Shown here one piece after another: positions 62,723 to 64,000 of a stretch of DNA of 64,000 nt. The translations under genes and the position numbers were made by a program. The notes under the pieces are model-generated. The model had not been told where the DNA came from. It saw only the letters and a program-made list of their open reading frames with translations, and did no database searches. Position 1 is the stretch's first letter; the number at the start of each line of letters is the position of its first letter. Source of the DNA: Ectobius pallidus. Its lineage: Eukaryota; Arthropoda; Insecta; Blattodea; Ectobiidae. Location: positions 154,799,269 to 154,863,268 of the forward strand of contig CAXKWD010000007.1 of the NCBI GenBank assembly GCA_964059195.1, given 5' to 3'.

Positions 62723-62785
62723 ACCGAGCGAGGTGACAGATGGTAGCGTCTTAGACTCGCATTCGGTAGGTCCCAGGTTCGAAGT
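62723..62785 (+). mobile_element. SINE B head fragment
   Basis: ACCGAGCGAGGTGACAGATG, CTTAGACTCGCATTCGGTAG and the partial B box CCAGGTTCGAAG. The rest is missing. Confidence 0.75.
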
Positions 62786-63269
62786 TATATTTAGAGATTG
62801 AAGCTTGAATAGAATCAATAATAAATAATTACAGACGTGTTTTATTTAAATCTATTGAGAGCGGTAGCTCTACGAAACTCCCAAATTGTGTTGAAAGGGT
62901 TATTTTCTCTCTTTGCTGTGTTAACAACAAAAGTAAAACTGCAGGACATCTGCATTGCTAGAGGGGAGATAAGCAGTGTAATCTGTCACTTGGGCTTGAC
63001 CTCGTTCCCAGCTCGAACCCAGGCTCTTGCAGTAGCATTTCTATGCAGACAAAAGGAGAAACATAATAAGACAACATAGGCTATCTCGTATTTATGATTG
63101 CAACGCGTAATACAGAGCAAGAAATTTCAAGTTTGAAGGCAACAATTTTCGTCACCAATACACCTTTACAGTCTTTTGGGAATTATGAAGAATTGCTCCC
63201 GTCCCATGTTTGTTCTTTACATACAAAAAATCGCAGCACATTTCCCTTTTAAATATATAAAAATAACTA
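62786..63269. other. No recognisable feature
   Basis: An 80-codon plus frame (62837-63079) is unrecognised. Confidence 0.35.
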
Positions 63270-64000
63270 AATAAAATCAGGCAAACTAATGTAACAAAGT
63301 GCCAGAATGCCTTTGTTTAATCAGCGATAATTGCAATTATGATATGCAGAAAATAAATTATTTTCTTAATCGATTTCCGAGTTAAGCTCCAAATCGATTC
63401 ATTAAGCAGGGCTTATGGAAGAACAAAGGTCTAGTTTGATAAACTTATGTAAAGGGATATGTGGGTAGTGTTATTTGTCAAAGCTAACTGTATTGCAACT
63501 TCCAAAGCCGTATATGAACACTGTAAAACAATATGTTGCACAACTGATTTGCATTTGATATATTCTTTCTAATAATTGTGGCTTGGTTCTAAAAGGGACA
63601 ATGTCAATTTCTTTCAAAAATGAGATCTATGCATTATTGAGCTCGGCTAGTTTAATATTTCGTTTAATAAAAGTGCTAATGTCGGAAGTTCTCATCAAAA
63701 AAATGTTACTTCTGCAAAGGCTTCAAAGTCAGTTATCTCAAAAGAAAGTTTTATGACATTGGCCCAATTTAGTGAATATTTTATGGTGATAAATAATTAT
63801 TATTTATCACCATAAAATATTCACTAAATTGGGCATTACTCCGGTACCGGTAAACTGATTTGGTCCAAAATCAATAGATTTCGTCCCATGGACGTTATAA
63901 ATGCGTATAACAAGTCTCATGAAAGTCCGATAAAGCGTATTTCAGTTATCACGCGTACAGACAGACAGACAGACATTTTCCCGTTCCCCATACTATCTCA
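63270..64000 (+). mobile_element. Family A element, copy 15 (runs off the window)
   Basis: AATAAAATCAGGCAAACTAA, CAAAGTGCCAGAATGCC, conserved block, a foreign segment at about 63578-63761, a palindrome, one monomer and CAGACAGACAGACAG. The other terminus would lie just outside. Confidence 0.88.
63762..63834. repeat. Perfect palindrome with 34-bp arms inside family A
   Basis: GCCCAATTTAGTGAATATTT...GATAAATA (63762-63795), a 5-base spacer, and its exact complement (63801-63834). The right arm is normal family A sequence; the left arm is an inverted copy of it. Confidence 0.95.

Overview
The window is eukaryotic nuclear DNA and almost certainly from an insect. It is AT-rich and full of microsatellites, tRNA-derived SINEs with internal Pol III boxes, Jockey-type and other LINE fragments, Helitrons, and many short DNA transposons with clean target-site duplications (TSDs). 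A polyneopteran with a large genome (cockroach or termite type, Blattodea) fits best, but that is inference from the repeat style, not proof. I found no host protein-coding gene, rRNA or genuine tRNA gene. The longest open frames are about 130 codons, and nearly all lie in repeats. I read the stretch as intergenic or deep intronic DNA built by layers of transposition.

The dominant component is a family I call A (15 copies, about a tenth of the window: 254-1261, 1874-2392, 3716-4078, 19980-22512, 27115-28488, 29736-30248, 37162-38080, 46205-46401, 47236-47850, 48368-50432, 54841-54960, 59641-60022, 63270-64000). It has a 12-bp inverted motif near both ends, a (GTCCGTCT)-like block, one to five tandem monomers of about 150 bp, and a conserved single-copy block. 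This layout resembles the Helentron-associated elements (HINE/DINE-1) of other insects. Several copies carry a piece of a tRNA-derived SINE at the same site, so a chimeric A-SINE seems to have spread.

Region by region. 0-10 kb: A copies, a palindromic mariner remnant, SINEs B and C, two Helitrons, a TIR element with an inner hairpin, and an AT-rich oligopurine-like array inside a repeated unit. 10-20 kb: an inverted SINE pair, Helitron 3' ends, a large degenerate inverted-repeat element (L) carrying a 5'-truncated Jockey LINE, two fragments of another LINE (E), SINE K, and a DDE transposase remnant. 20-30 kb: A copies, two TIR elements, a 1.8-kb inverted-repeat element, SINE B copies. 30-44 kb: several hAT-like elements with exact or near-exact 8-bp TSDs, a TTAA-flanked element, SINE D copies, LINE E pieces, and a hAT-like element made largely of a 61-bp minisatellite. 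44-52 kb: family G with a covarying hairpin, full-length SINE C copies, a multi-level nest of insertions, and a SINE inserted into a SINE. 52-64 kb: a Jockey RT remnant, a 1.25-kb hAT-like element with a nested element, tandem 95-99-bp repeats, a large TTAA-flanked foldback, a Tc1-like element with a broken transposase, the second AT-rich array, and a final A copy with a perfect 34-bp-arm palindrome.

There is no operon or pathway logic here. What links the parts is nesting: insertion order can be read in at least eight places, and TSDs support most of the calls. All family letters (A to P) are local names. No database search was possible.
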